This document shows positions 42,702 through 51,886 of a stretch of DNA of 64,000 bases, piece after piece (the first letter of the stretch is position 1; each line of letters starts with the position of its first letter). The translations under genes were made by a program, and so were the position numbers. The notes under the pieces were generated by a model, which saw only the letters and a program-made list of their open reading frames with translations, did not search any database and had not been told where the DNA came from. Origin of the DNA: Burkholderiales bacterium (GTDB lineage Bacteria > Pseudomonadota > Gammaproteobacteria > Burkholderiales > SG8-41); the NCBI GenBank assembly GCA_036262035.1, contig DATAJS010000030.1, positions 1 to 64,000 of the forward strand, read 5' to 3'.

Positions 42702-43643
42702 ATGGGAAACAGCAGGCGGCTCACGGCGTTGTCGGGTCTATTCGTGCTGCTCGTGACAGCGGCGCTGCCCGCGGCGGCTGCGGAGCGAGCGGACCTCGTC
42801 CTCAAAGGCGACGCGAAGTGCACGCGCTGCCACAACGAAGGCGAGGAAATGCCCATCCTCGCGATCGGCGCCACCCGGCACGGCACGCAGGCCGACACGC
42901 GCACGCCGACGTGCGCGAGCTGCCACGGCGAGAGCGACACTCACGCCTTGAAGCCCGAAGGCCTGAAGGAGCGTCCCAGGCCCGAGCGCACCTTCGGCAA
43001 GAGCTCGGTAACGCCCATCGCCGCGCGCAACCAGGCCTGCCTCACCTGCCACCAGGGCGGCAAGCGCATCCACTGGCAGACCGGGGCGCACTCGCGCTTC
43101 CAGGTCGCTTGTACGTCGTGCCATCAGGTCCACACGCAGCACGACAGGGTGCGCGACAAGGCGACGCAGCCGGAGGTCTGCTTCGCATGCCACAAGGAGC
43201 AGCGCACGCAGATCACGCGGCCGTATCGCCATCCGATTCCGGAAGGCAAGGTGGTGTGCTCCGATTGCCACAATCCGCACGGCAGCGCCGGCCCGTCGAT
43301 GCTCGCCCGCGACAACGTCAACGACACCTGTTACGCCTGCCACACCGAGAAGCGGGGGCCGTTCGTGCGCAACCACCAGCCGGTGAACGAGAACTGCGCG
43401 ATCTGCCACCAACCGCACGGGACCACCAATCCGAACCTGCTGCGGCAGCGCTCGCCTTTCCTCTGCCAGCAGTGCCATGAGCCGACCGGGCACCGCGGAA
43501 CGATACCCAACGTGACCGGCGGCGCGCCCGGATCGCTGGCGCGCACCGTGATCCTCGCCCGCGGCTGCGTGAATTGCCACACGAACATCCACGGCACGAA
43601 CAATCCGATCGATGCGGCGGGCGAGCGCACGTTCAGGCGCTGA
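42702..43643 (+). CDS. decahaem cytochrome c of the DmsE/MtrA/PioA family
   Basis: 313 residues from the ATG at 42702; the frame is open further upstream but that part is shadow. Signal peptide to about residue 27, then ten CxxCH sites: CTRCH, CASCH, CLTCH, CTSCH, CFACH, CSDCH, CYACH, CAICH, CQQCH and CVNCH. Length and haem number match MtrA/DmsE. Such proteins sit inside an MtrB-type porin and carry electrons across the outer membrane. The MtrB-like gene follows after 16 bases. No MtrC/OmcA-type surface cytochrome follows, so the system resembles PioAB or MtoAB, or the DmsEF module, rather than full MtrCAB. Confidence 0.95.
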   Translation: MGNSRRLTALSGLFVLLVTAALPAAAAERADLVLKGDAKCTRCHNEGEEMPILAIGATRHGTQADTRTPTCASCHGESDTHALKPEGLKERPRPERTFGKSSVTPIAARNQACLTCHQGGKRIHWQTGAHSRFQVACTSCHQVHTQHDRVRDKATQPEVCFACHKEQRTQITRPYRHPIPEGKVVCSDCHNPHGSAGPSMLARDNVNDTCYACHTEKRGPFVRNHQPVNENCAICHQPHGTTNPNLLRQRSPFLCQQCHEPTGHRGTIPNVTGGAPGSLARTVILARGCVNCHTNIHGTNNPIDAAGERTFRR

Positions 43644-43659
43644 GGGACGGGAGGCTCAC

Positions 43660-45699
43660 ATGAGAACGACAAGACGGTTGCCGCTGACGCTGCTCGCAGC
43701 AGCGGTGCCGGCGGCGTTCGCCAACGCAGGCTACGCAGCCGAAGAGAACGTCGAAGCCGAAGGACCGACCGCCAGGGAGCTCGCGACGCCGACCAGCCAC
43801 GCCGAAGCGGGCGTCGGCTACGTGTCCGACGCAGCGCGGCGCTTCGGCGAGTACAACGGGCTGAAGGACGCGCAGCTCTACCCGCTGATCGACCTGGAGT
43901 ATCGACGCCGCCTCGATGAGACGGGCACGTGGATCGGATTGCGCGCGCGCAATCTCGGCCTGGAAACTCGCGAGATACGCTTCGACCACAACCGGCAGGG
44001 TAACTGGGGCTACTTCGTCGAGTATACGCAGACGCCGCGCTTCGAGCCTTACACCGCGGTGACCGGACTGGGCGGCATCGGCACGAACGCCCAGATCGTC
44101 AACGGAACCGCGCCTCGCCCGGTGGAGCTCGGGACGCGCCGGGACACGTGGTCGATCGGCGGCGACAAGTTCTTCGCCGGCGTCTTCGAGGTGAACCTGC
44201 GCTTCAGGAACGAGGACAAGAACGGCTCGCGGCTCTATGGCCAGGGCGACAACCCCGGCGCGCCGACGACGCGTTTCCTGGTCGACCCGATCGACTACAA
44301 GATCCGGCAGTGGGAAGCGATCGCGAGCTACAACGGCCGGCGCATGCAATTCTCGCTCGGGTATTACGGCCTGTCGTTCGACAACCAGAATCCCGCGCTC
44401 ACGCTGACCGGCACGCCCGCGCCGATCTTCACGCCGGTGGCGCTGCCGCCGGCGAACCGCTCGCACCAGATGTATCTCAACGGCGGCTACAACTTCACGC
44501 CGACGATGCGCACCAACTTCAAGGTCGCGTATAGCCGCGCGACTCAGGACGAAGGTTTCATCGTGCCGTCGGTGCCCGGCGTCGCCAATCTCGATGCGCG
44601 CGTCGACACGCTGTTCGCCAACGTCGGTTTCACCGCGCAGCCGCTGCCCGCGCTCTCGGTCCTCGCCAACTTCCGCTACGACGACCGCGACGACAAGACG
44701 CCGGTGCGCACGTATTTCACGGGCTTCGGCACCGCCTCGACGCTGTCGGGCGAGAACGAGCCGCGCTCGATCCGCACGATCGGCGGCAAATTCGAGGCCG
44801 CGTATGCGCTGCCGTGGTGGGGACTGCGGGCGCTGGCCGGCGTGGACTACGAGGAAAAACACCGCAACTTCTTCCAGGTGCGCTCGGTCAGCCATCGCGA
44901 CAAGACCGACGAGATCTCCTATCGCGCGGAAGTGCGCAGGCCGATCGGCGAGACGCTCACCGGCGCGCTCGCTTACATCCGGAGCGACCGCGACGGGTCC
45001 GACTTTCGCACGACGACGCTGGCCGGCGGTGGCGCGGGCAGCAACCTCATCGCGCCGCTGCACCTTGCGGACCGCACGCGCGACAAGGTGCGCGCAAGCC
45101 TCACATGGATGGTCACGGACCCGCTGACGATCCAGTTCGCGGTGGACGAAGGTCGTGACCGTTACGCCCCGCGCACTGCCGCCGACATCGGGGTACGCGA
45201 AGGGCGGATGCATCTCGCGTCGGTCGACGCATCGTATGTTTTCTCGACGGCGTGGACCGGGACGGCGTGGTGGACCATGAACGACGTGCGGCAGGTGCAG
45301 TCGAGCCTGTCCGGCGCCACCCAGTGGATCGCCAACCTCGGCAACTCGAGCGACACGGTCGGCGTCGGCTTGCACGGCAAGCCCTGGCCGAAGATCGACC
45401 TTGGCGCCGATCTGCTGTATTCGAGGATCATCGACGATTTCGGCGTGTCGACCGCCTCGGGGCCCACCGCGGCCTCGCAGATCCCGCGGATCCGAACGAC
45501 GATGACACGAGCGACCCTGTTCGCAAAATACGCCGTTCAGAAGAACATGGGATTCCGGCTGAACTACATCTACGACCGCTGGCACACCAACGACTGGACG
45601 TGGGCTGACTTCGTCTACACCGACGGGACGCGGCTCGTGCAGGACAACAGTCAAAAAATCCACTTCATCGGGATCACCGCGTATTACCGGTTCCGTTGA
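43660..45699 (+). CDS. MtrB/PioB-family outer-membrane beta-barrel
   Basis: 679 residues from the ATG at 43660. Signal peptide MRTTRRLPLTLLAAAVPAAFANAGYA. The mature protein has the alternating strand pattern of a large barrel with many YxRxD-type turns, begins with VGYVSDAARRFGEYNGL, a conserved MtrB start, and ends in the aromatic FHFIGITAYYRFR-type terminus (IHFIGITAYYRFR) required by the BAM machinery. It forms the sheath around the decahaem partner. It is homologous over its whole visible length to the barrel at 62479. Confidence 0.95.
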   Translation: MRTTRRLPLTLLAAAVPAAFANAGYAAEENVEAEGPTARELATPTSHAEAGVGYVSDAARRFGEYNGLKDAQLYPLIDLEYRRRLDETGTWIGLRARNLGLETREIRFDHNRQGNWGYFVEYTQTPRFEPYTAVTGLGGIGTNAQIVNGTAPRPVELGTRRDTWSIGGDKFFAGVFEVNLRFRNEDKNGSRLYGQGDNPGAPTTRFLVDPIDYKIRQWEAIASYNGRRMQFSLGYYGLSFDNQNPALTLTGTPAPIFTPVALPPANRSHQMYLNGGYNFTPTMRTNFKVAYSRATQDEGFIVPSVPGVANLDARVDTLFANVGFTAQPLPALSVLANFRYDDRDDKTPVRTYFTGFGTASTLSGENEPRSIRTIGGKFEAAYALPWWGLRALAGVDYEEKHRNFFQVRSVSHRDKTDEISYRAEVRRPIGETLTGALAYIRSDRDGSDFRTTTLAGGGAGSNLIAPLHLADRTRDKVRASLTWMVTDPLTIQFAVDEGRDRYAPRTAADIGVREGRMHLASVDASYVFSTAWTGTAWWTMNDVRQVQSSLSGATQWIANLGNSSDTVGVGLHGKPWPKIDLGADLLYSRIIDDFGVSTASGPTAASQIPRIRTTMTRATLFAKYAVQKNMGFRLNYIYDRWHTNDWTWADFVYTDGTRLVQDNSQKIHFIGITAYYRFR

Positions 45700-45735
45700 G
45701 ACCTTGACTGATTTCGAGCGATGAATGGCAGCGCG

Positions 45736-45749
45736 TTGATTCATGTCAA
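45736..45749. promoter_or_regulatory. FNR-type box
   Basis: TTGATTCATGTCAA, full match to TTGAT-N4-RTCAA, 76 bases before the small secreted protein gene at 45825. Confidence 0.75.
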
Positions 45750-45824
45750 CGCGGGGTCGTTCGCGCCGCGCGACCATGAGGCTCGGCAAACGCCCTATTC
45801 CTCGCCGAACCTCAGGAGGCACCG

Positions 45825-46205
45825 ATGAACCGAAGCCTGTATGCGGCATTGACGGCGGCCGCCGTGATCGCGCTGTCGCATGGCATGACGTCGTACGCGC
45901 AGCCGGGTCCGAACGCGCAAAAGCGCGAGCCGATCTACGGCTATCGCATGATGACCGACGAAGAGCGCAACGACTATCGCGAGAAGATGCGCAATGCCGC
46001 GACATCGAAGGAGCGGCAGGCCGTGCGTGACGAACATCGAAAGGTCATGCAGGACCGGATGGCCGAACAAGGCATGCACGGCGGGCCCGCCAGCCGCGGT
46101 CGCGGCCAGGGCATGGGGCCGCGCGGCGGCCCGGGATCCCACCCCGGAAACGGACCCGGGAAACCGCCCGCGACGGCGCCGCGCACACCCGACGCCCCGG
46201 GCTGA
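45825..46205 (+). CDS. small secreted charged protein, hypothetical
   Basis: 126 residues with a signal peptide (MNRSLYAALTAAAVIALSHGMTSYA). The mature part has a helical, charge-rich segment YGYRMMTDEERNDYREKMRN followed by KERQAVRDEHRKVMQDRMAEQ, reminiscent of Spy-like envelope proteins, then a Gly/Pro/Arg-rich tail (RGRGQGMGPRGGPGSHPGNG). Function unknown; a periplasmic chaperone or metal-binding role would be guesses. An FNR box upstream ties it to low-oxygen expression. Confidence 0.75.
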   Translation: MNRSLYAALTAAAVIALSHGMTSYAQPGPNAQKREPIYGYRMMTDEERNDYREKMRNAATSKERQAVRDEHRKVMQDRMAEQGMHGGPASRGRGQGMGPRGGPGSHPGNGPGKPPATAPRTPDAPG

Positions 46206-46210
46206 TCCGA

Positions 46211-46681
46211 TCAGCGCGTTCCGCCGCGTGCCGTCGACGACGGCGGAGCGCGCTGCACGACAAGATCGTGCAGCACGAAACCGGCGAGCATGGCCGCGAC
46301 GAAGACGTAGACGAAGGTATTGCCGGTGACGAGCGCGGCGATCGCCGGGCCCGGACACAGACCTCCGAGGCCCCAGCCGATGCCGAACACAGCCGCTCCC
46401 AGAAGGAGCTGCGGTTCGAGGTCCGTGCGCGTCGGGAGCACGAAGCCCGGCGCGAACCAGGGTTGCCGCCGTCGGAGGACTCCGCGAAACGCGGGTACCG
46501 TCACCGCGAGCGCGCCGCCCATGACGGTGGCGAGTGTCGGATCCCACGCGCCGGCGACATCCAGGAACGCAAGCACCTTGCCCGGATCGATCATGCCGGA
46601 TATCGCGAGGCCGAGCCCGAACAGGACGCCTGAAAGCAAAGCGAAGAAAACGTGCAGCGACCCGGCTCGATCGTCGCTCAT
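46211..46681 (-). CDS. YeeE/YedE-family membrane protein, second half-module
   Basis: 156 residues from the ATG at 46681, overlapping the preceding gene by 4 bases. Four predicted membrane segments and the motif GGLCPGPAIAAL, whose Cys is typical of the half-size YedE proteins that move thiosulfate or related sulfur compounds. Together with the 46678-47106 gene it forms the two-protein version of YeeE. The sequence VLFGLGLAISGMIDPGKVLAFLD is the standard N-terminal signature. Confidence 0.88.
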   Translation of the reverse strand: MSDDRAGSLHVFFALLSGVLFGLGLAISGMIDPGKVLAFLDVAGAWDPTLATVMGGALAVTVPAFRGVLRRRQPWFAPGFVLPTRTDLEPQLLLGAAVFGIGWGLGGLCPGPAIAALVTGNTFVYVFVAAMLAGFVLHDLVVQRAPPSSTARGGTR

Positions 46682-47106
46682 GATCGGAGCAGGTGGCGCA
46701 CGACGTATACGGTCAGCATCGCCGAGGCCATGAACACGACCGTCGCCGCGGTGGAGCGTTTCGAAAAGCGGGCGATGCCGCAGATCCCATGACCGCTCGT
46801 GCAGCCGCTGCCGAGACGCGTTCCGAATCCGACGAGCAGCCCGGCCGCGGCGGCGAGCGCGAGCGTCGGCGCTGCGTCTATGACGATCGGCTCTCCACGC
46901 GCGACCCGATACACGACCGCGCCGAGTCCGAGGCCGGCGATGAACGCGACACGCCACGCGACATCGCCGCGGACGCGCCCCAGCACGCCGCCCGCGATGC
47001 CGCTCACGCCCGCGATCCGTCCATTGGCGACGAGCAGCAGGACTGCGGCTAATCCAATCAGCGCTCCGCCAAGGAATCCGGTAATCGGGGTGAACTGTGT
47101 GCTCAT
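46678..47106 (-). CDS. YeeE/YedE-family membrane protein, first half-module
   Basis: 142 residues from the ATG at 47106. Signature GGALIGLAAVLLLVANGRIAG then SGIAGGVLG, and the cysteine motif GSGCTSGHGICGIARFS, typical of the first half of split YeeE/YedE transporters. The Cys residues are thought to relay sulfur compounds through the membrane. It is divergent from the CBS-domain gene; a perfect FNR box lies between them. Confidence 0.88.
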   Translation of the reverse strand: MSTQFTPITGFLGGALIGLAAVLLLVANGRIAGVSGIAGGVLGRVRGDVAWRVAFIAGLGLGAVVYRVARGEPIVIDAAPTLALAAAAGLLVGFGTRLGSGCTSGHGICGIARFSKRSTAATVVFMASAMLTVYVVRHLLRS

Positions 47107-47155
47107 GGGCGCGACCACTCCAACGGGAGCATCAAGGGTAACGCGGCGCCGGTCG

Positions 47156-47169
47156 TTGATCAGGATCAA
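47156..47169. promoter_or_regulatory. FNR-type box in a divergent promoter
   Basis: TTGATCAGGATCAA, full match, 50 bases before the YeeE pair (minus) and 52 before the CBS gene (plus), so it could serve both. Confidence 0.8.
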
Positions 47170-47220
47170 AGTATCGGCGCGCGCACGGTCTACGATCAAG
47201 TCATCCACACGGAGAGCGAG

Positions 47221-47676
47221 ATGACCAAGATCGGCGAATTGTGTGAACGCGACGTCGTGGTCACCGGGCCGGAAACCATCGTCGCCGACGCCGCGAAGCT
47301 CATGCGCACCCGGCACGTCGGGTGCGTGGTCGTGGTCGATCGGCGGGAAGCGGGGCTTCCGCTGCCGCAGGGAATCGTCACCGACCGCGACCTGGTCGTC
47401 GAGATCATGGCGCTCGGGTTGGATGCGAGCGTCATGGCAGTAGGCGACATCATGTCGCAGGAGCTCGTCACGGTCCATGCGGATGCGGATCCGCACCAGG
47501 CCATGCGGCTCATGCGCGCGAAAGGGTTACGCCGCCTGCCGGTCGTCACCGCGAACGGCGGTCTGATCGGCCTGGTTGCGTTCGACGACCTGCTCGAGTT
47601 CGTCACTGGCGAACTCTCGGACCTGACTCGTGCGGTAGGCCGCGAGCAGGCGCGCGAGGCCGCCGCGAGGCGATGA
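47221..47676 (+). CDS. CBS-domain pair protein
   Basis: 151 residues made of two CBS domains: CERDVVVTGPETIVADAAKL then GIVTDRDLVVEIMA for the first, and IMSQELVTVHADADPHQAMRL followed by RRLPVVTANGGLIGLVAFDDLLEF for the second (quoted in parts). There is no catalytic domain. Such proteins bind adenine nucleotides or NAD and act as energy sensors. The next small gene starts 18 bases after its stop. Confidence 0.9.
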   Translation: MTKIGELCERDVVVTGPETIVADAAKLMRTRHVGCVVVVDRREAGLPLPQGIVTDRDLVVEIMALGLDASVMAVGDIMSQELVTVHADADPHQAMRLMRAKGLRRLPVVTANGGLIGLVAFDDLLEFVTGELSDLTRAVGREQAREAAARR

Positions 47677-47693
47677 CCGACCGGAGGGCTGCG

Positions 47694-47948
47694 ATGGCAA
47701 AGAGCAAAAGGCAACGTCCGCGCGCTGAACGCAGATCGAAACCGGGCCCGGAGCGCGGCCCGGCAGTAAGCGCGGAGGACCGCACGAAGCTCGCAACCTG
47801 CTGTGCGTTCTTCAAAGCGGTGCAGTACCGCGAGGCCGGTCCCGACAGCCTGCGCGAGAGCGATGTCGAGATCGCGCAGGAAGCCATCAGCGAAGCGATC
47901 GAGACTTCGTGCGGTCCGCGCGAACAGCGCGCCAGGCGGCGCAAGTAA
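47694..47948 (+). CDS. small basic hypothetical protein
   Basis: 84 residues from the ATG at 47694, with GGAGGG six bases upstream; a start at 47673 overlapping the CBS stop is possible but has no ribosome site. The N-terminus is a basic tail (AKSKRQRPRAERRSKPGP) and the rest a helical segment KLATCCAFFKAVQYREAG then SDVEIAQEAISEAIETSCG. I do not recognise it. It is probably cotranscribed with the CBS protein under the FNR box at 47156. Confidence 0.6.
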   Translation: MAKSKRQRPRAERRSKPGPERGPAVSAEDRTKLATCCAFFKAVQYREAGPDSLRESDVEIAQEAISEAIETSCGPREQRARRRK

Positions 47949-48049
47949 ACGGCGCTCGCGATGCGCAATAGCGCGAGCGAGCGCCGCGACGGTGTGTGCC
48001 GGCGGGAAGTAGCGGCAGGTCATGGCAATCTCTGGCCACTGGTTGCAAC

Positions 48050-49747
48050 TCATCGTTGCAGGTGGCCGAGCAATTCGGCGCTGCCCGGCAGCGTGAGCGG
48101 CGCGCAACCGTCGACGTGGACGACCGGCAGGCCTTCCGCGGCTTCGATCGGTTCGGCCGTTGCGATCTGCCGTTCCAGTACCTGCGACGTGGCCTCGGAC
48201 GCATCCGCGCGGCGCGAGCCGACGCGCGCATCCAGCACGCTGCGCGGCGCCTGCACGTCGATCACGATCGCGGGAACGCCGATCCCGCGCGCGACGCCGC
48301 TGAAGCGGGCGCGCTCGGCGCGAGCGAGGAACGTCGCATCCACGACCGCCGTATAGCCCGCGCCTGCGATGGCTGCGGCGCAATCCAGAAGCCGCGAGTA
48401 CACGGCCTCCGAAACGGTGCGGGTATAGAGGCCGCCGCCGACCGCCGAGCCGCTCGGCTGCAGCGCCGGCAGGCCGTGCAGTCGCTTGCGCTCGACATCG
48501 GAACGCACCCGGATCCCGCCGATCGCACGCACGATGTCGCGCGCGACCGTGGTCTTGCCGCAGCCGGAGTAACCGTGCATGAGCACGATGCCGGCCCGCC
48601 CGATGCGGGTGCAACGCTGTGCGAGCTTCACGTAGCTGCGATATTCCTCGAGAAGGCGCCGCCGCTCGGCCACATCGGTGCATTGCGACGCGCGCAGCAG
48701 GTGCACCTTGGCGCGCACCATCGCCCGATAGACGAGATAGAACCGCACGACCGCGACCCCTGCGTAATCGCCCGACGCTTCGAGGTATTCGTCGAGGAAG
48801 AGCCACGCCAGCGCGTCCGCGCCGCGGTCGAGCAGGTCCATCACCATGAACGCGACTTCGTTCATGACGTCGATCCAGCGCAGCGCCGCGTTGAACTCGA
48901 CGCAGTCGAACGGAACCAGCTTGCCGTCGATCAGGACGATGTTGCCCAGGTGCAGGTCGCCGTGGCACTCCCTGACCGAGCTCCCCGCGCGCACGCGCAA
49001 CCGATCGCGAACCGCCGGGAACTCACGCTCGGTCCATTCGCGAAGCGCATCCGCGGCCGGCGCGTCGTGCGCCTTGCCGAGCGTCTCGAGCAGCGCGCGC
49101 ACCGCGGTGAAATTCTCCTGTGCGTCGCGCAGGACGGCTTCCGGGCTCCCATACCGTGATTCCGCCGGCGGAGGCGGCAGGCTCGCATGAAACGCGGCGA
49201 TGCGGCGGGCAAGATCGCCGACGAGCGGCGCGGTGAGGCCGCCGGCGTCGAGGAGACGGCTCGCGAGCGCGTGCTGCGGGAACTCGCACATGCGCACTGC
49301 GTATTCGATCGCCGGACCGTTGCCGCCGACGCGCGGCGACCCGGACGTGCCGCAGATCGGCACGACGTCGAGATACAGCGCCGGCGCGAGGCGCCGGTTG
49401 AGCCGCACTTCGTCCTCGCAGCAGCGCCGGCGCGCGTCGAGCGTCGTGAAGTCGAGGAAGCCGAAGTCGACCGGCTTCTTGATCTTGTAGGCGTAGCGGC
49501 CGGTCAGGAATATCCACGAGATGTGGGTTTCGAGCCGCACGACGCGATCGACCGCGTGCGGGTAGCACGCGGGACCGGCGAGCGCCCGAGCGAGCACGCA
49601 ACCCGTGTCGTGGTCGGCGCTCACGATTCGTGTCTCTCCGATGCAGCTCTCGTCACGGATCCGGATACAGCTCTTCGGTCTTGTCCCGTCCGGCGCGCCC
49701 CGGGACGGATTCGCGCCGGCGGGCTGGTTCGAGGACGAACCCATCAT
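48050..49747 (-). CDS. fusion of aminoglycoside-phosphotransferase-like and P-loop kinase domains
   Basis: 565 residues. The N-terminal two thirds is an APH-type kinase fold with the catalytic loop ECHGDLHLGNIVLIDGK and the metal site PFDCVEFN. The C-terminal third is a P-loop kinase starting VLMHGYSGCGKTTVARDIV (Walker A GYSGCGKT) with VVDATFLARAERARF, like zeta-toxin or gluconate-kinase-type proteins. Fusions of this kind are known as bifunctional aminoglycoside phosphotransferase/ATP-binding proteins, with unknown substrate; antibiotic resistance is not implied. The first 45 residues are disordered, so the true start may be further in. An FNR box (49771-49784) stands 24 bases upstream. Confidence 0.85.
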   Translation of the reverse strand: MMGSSSNQPAGANPSRGAPDGTRPKSCIRIRDESCIGETRIVSADHDTGCVLARALAGPACYPHAVDRVVRLETHISWIFLTGRYAYKIKKPVDFGFLDFTTLDARRRCCEDEVRLNRRLAPALYLDVVPICGTSGSPRVGGNGPAIEYAVRMCEFPQHALASRLLDAGGLTAPLVGDLARRIAAFHASLPPPPAESRYGSPEAVLRDAQENFTAVRALLETLGKAHDAPAADALREWTEREFPAVRDRLRVRAGSSVRECHGDLHLGNIVLIDGKLVPFDCVEFNAALRWIDVMNEVAFMVMDLLDRGADALAWLFLDEYLEASGDYAGVAVVRFYLVYRAMVRAKVHLLRASQCTDVAERRRLLEEYRSYVKLAQRCTRIGRAGIVLMHGYSGCGKTTVARDIVRAIGGIRVRSDVERKRLHGLPALQPSGSAVGGGLYTRTVSEAVYSRLLDCAAAIAGAGYTAVVDATFLARAERARFSGVARGIGVPAIVIDVQAPRSVLDARVGSRRADASEATSQVLERQIATAEPIEAAEGLPVVHVDGCAPLTLPGSAELLGHLQR

Positions 49748-49770
49748 GCGCGGCGCAGCCTTTGCGGATA

Positions 49771-49784
49771 TTGACCTGAATCAA
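49771..49784. promoter_or_regulatory. FNR-type box
   Basis: TTGACCTGAATCAA, match to TTGAY-N4-RTCAA, directly before the kinase-fusion gene on minus; its closeness to the proposed ATG suggests the start is downstream of it or that it acts at a nearby promoter. Confidence 0.65.
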
Positions 49785-49880
49785 TGAGGTGATCGCCGCC
49801 GGAGCGTTGGCGTTCGTCGGACGCGTCCGGCGCAGCGCTTTCGGCGGCGGGCAAGCGCCGTCGAAACGAGCGATGCGATC

Positions 49881-49894
49881 TTGATCCACGTCAA
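49881..49894. promoter_or_regulatory. FNR-type box before the Usp gene
   Basis: TTGATCCACGTCAA, full match, 63 bases before the Usp start at 49957. Confidence 0.75.
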
Positions 49895-49956
49895 ACCGGC
49901 CCGACTCCACGCGCCTATGATGAGCTTGCTTCGATCCATCCGACCCGGAGGACAAC

Positions 49957-50517
49957 ATGTATCGTCGAATACTCGTACCGGTCGACGGCAGTGCGCCGTC
50001 GCTGCTCGGCCTGAAGCAGGCCATCGGCCTCGCCAGGGACCAGCATGCCCGGTTGCGCGTTCTGAACGTCGTCGACGAGCTCGTCATCGCGCCGATGTTG
50101 ATGGAACCGGCGTCCTTCGACGTGGCGGAGATGCTCGGGCCGATCCGCGCCGAAGGCCGCAAGGTGCTCGAGCGCGCCGCCGCGACCGCCGCCAAGGCCG
50201 GTGTCAAAGCCGAGACCGCGCAGATAGACAGCCGCGCCGGGCCGGTCTCCGGCGCCATTCTCGCGGACGCACGGCGCTGGGGCGCGGACGTGATCGTCAT
50301 GGGCACGCACGGCCGCCGCGGCATGAACCGCCTGCTGCTGGGCAGTGATGCGGAGCGCGTGTTGCGCGACGCCACCGTTCCGGTGCTGCTCGTCCGCGCG
50401 AAGCAGCCCGCGGCGCGGCGCACGAAACGCGCCGCCGCGCGCGTACCGGACAACGGCAAGCGCCGCACCCCGCGCGGCTCCAGGCGGTCACAGGCGTTCT
50501 TCGAACGCGATGCGTGA
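49957..50517 (+). CDS. universal stress protein with basic C-terminal tail
   Basis: 186 residues. One Usp domain: MYRRILVPVDGSAPSLLGLK at the start and the ATP-binding signature GTHGRRGMNRLLLGSDAERV near residue 113. About 40 residues follow the domain, rich in Arg, Lys and Ala (ARRTKRAAARVPDNGKRR), which is not usual and could bind nucleic acid. GGAGG precedes the ATG. FNR-type control of usp genes under low oxygen is common, and the box at 49881 fits this. Confidence 0.93.
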   Translation: MYRRILVPVDGSAPSLLGLKQAIGLARDQHARLRVLNVVDELVIAPMLMEPASFDVAEMLGPIRAEGRKVLERAAATAAKAGVKAETAQIDSRAGPVSGAILADARRWGADVIVMGTHGRRGMNRLLLGSDAERVLRDATVPVLLVRAKQPAARRTKRAAARVPDNGKRRTPRGSRRSQAFFERDA

Positions 50518-50607
50518 GCGCTGCAGGAGATCTCGCCGCAACGGCGGCCTCATCGAGTACCGCATCGACGAGCGGCCGGAGCGGCGCGGCGGCGACGCGA
50601 CCCACTC

Positions 50608-51567
50608 GTGAGCGGCGGCTATCGGTTGCCGATGGACCGCGTCGGCACCCGCGGCAGGATCGTGTTTCTGGCGATCGCGGCCGCGCTGCCGGCGATGCTC
50701 TTCGCAGGCTATCTGCTGGTCCGCCACGATACGGTCGAGGCGGACGTGCTGTCGTACGGCATGGCGGCGCTGATCGCGGTGTTCATGGTCGTGCTCGTCG
50801 CGTGGTACGGCGCCGAGCGTCTGATCCTGGCTCCCATCCGCAGGATGCTGGAGACGACGGCGCGGGTCAGCTCGGGAGACCTCGCCGCGCGCACCGGCAT
50901 GAAGCCCGGAAGCGAAGAGCTGTCGAGGCTCGGTGCGGAGCTCGATGCGATGGCGGAGCGGCTCGAGGCGCGCGACCGCGACCTCCAGCGCGTGCTGGCC
51001 GAATTGCAGCAGCAGGCGCTCACCGATGCCCTGACGGGCCTCTACAACCGCCGCTTTTTCCGGGACGCGCTGTCGCGCCAATGCGCGGAGACGAGAAGGA
51101 CCGCGAATCGGTTCTCGCTGATCCTGCTCGACATCGATCACTTCAAGCGGGTGAACGATACGTGGGGACACGACGCGGGCGATCGTGTGCTCGGCGCGGT
51201 GGGAAGACTCCTGGCGGCCGGGATCCGCGAGTCCGACATCGCCGCGCGCTACGGCGGAGAAGAATTCGTGGTGCTCATGCCCGACACGACCCGGGACGTG
51301 GCGGCCGAGCGCGCGGAGGCCATGCGGCTTCGTGTCGGAGAATTGCGCGTCGACCACGAAGGCGCTCACATCGCGCTGACGGCGTCGTTCGGGGTGGTCG
51401 AATGGTCGCGCGAGCTGGACGATCCTGCCGCGCTGCTGAAAGCCGTAGACGCGGCGATGTACGAGGCGAAATCCCGCGGACGCAATCGTGTGGTGGTCAG
51501 CAGCGACGGACAGTTCCACGATTATGGCGATCCGGGCATACCGATGCCGCTCGGTCGCACCGTGTAG
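50608..51567 (+). CDS. membrane-bound diguanylate cyclase (HAMP-GGDEF)
   Basis: 319 residues from a GTG. Two membrane segments near the N-terminus (IVFLAIAAALPAMLFAGYLL and ALIAVFMVVLVAWYG) with a very short periplasmic part, a HAMP linker (LILAPIRRMLETTARVSSGD), a short coiled coil and a GGDEF domain with TDALTGLYNRRFF, DIDHFKRVNDTWGHDAGD and the active-site motif GGEEF. All catalytic residues are present, so it should make c-di-GMP. The RxxD inhibitory site is not obvious. c-di-GMP often controls RTX adhesins such as those at the left of the window, but no direct link is visible. Confidence 0.93.
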   Translation: MSGGYRLPMDRVGTRGRIVFLAIAAALPAMLFAGYLLVRHDTVEADVLSYGMAALIAVFMVVLVAWYGAERLILAPIRRMLETTARVSSGDLAARTGMKPGSEELSRLGAELDAMAERLEARDRDLQRVLAELQQQALTDALTGLYNRRFFRDALSRQCAETRRTANRFSLILLDIDHFKRVNDTWGHDAGDRVLGAVGRLLAAGIRESDIAARYGGEEFVVLMPDTTRDVAAERAEAMRLRVGELRVDHEGAHIALTASFGVVEWSRELDDPAALLKAVDAAMYEAKSRGRNRVVVSSDGQFHDYGDPGIPMPLGRTV

Positions 51568-51886
51568 CGTCGCGTGACGATGTCATGCAAGGGCGCCCGG
51601 CCGGCGCTGGTGTGTGGGGAGCGCCGACCGGACGATGCGCCGCGCTTTGTCGAGGCGGTGCACATACCTGGCATTGCAACGCGTGTTCCAATGCGGTTCG
51701 CATAATCAAACATCGCCTGGTTACAACGCGTTGCGCGCGCCGGGGCGGCGGCGGAGTGTCGCCTCGCGCTGACGCGCGCATTGCACGCCGCGGTGCGCCG
51801 CCCCTAAAGCACTGAAGTTACTGCGTCATTCGATGTCGTAGCGCGCCGACGCCCCGCTGTCGCCGGGGCACAGAATAAGCGGCGCC
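51568..51886. other. intergenic region with nothing recognised
   Basis: About 320 bases between the cyclase and a convergent small gene. Frames are short. A weak hairpin GCCCCG/CGGGGC occurs near 51853-51872 and may end one of the flanking transcripts. No repeat family, promoter box or RNA gene was recognised. Confidence 0.4.

Noticed and set aside
43633..46005. 790-codon minus-strand frame opposite the MtrB-like gene
   Set aside because: Composition of an antisense shadow (His, Arg, Val rich) and no motif; the barrel is well supported.
48050..49747. Aminoglycoside resistance gene
   Set aside because: Only the fold is shared; the fusion with a P-loop kinase and the context point to another, unknown substrate.
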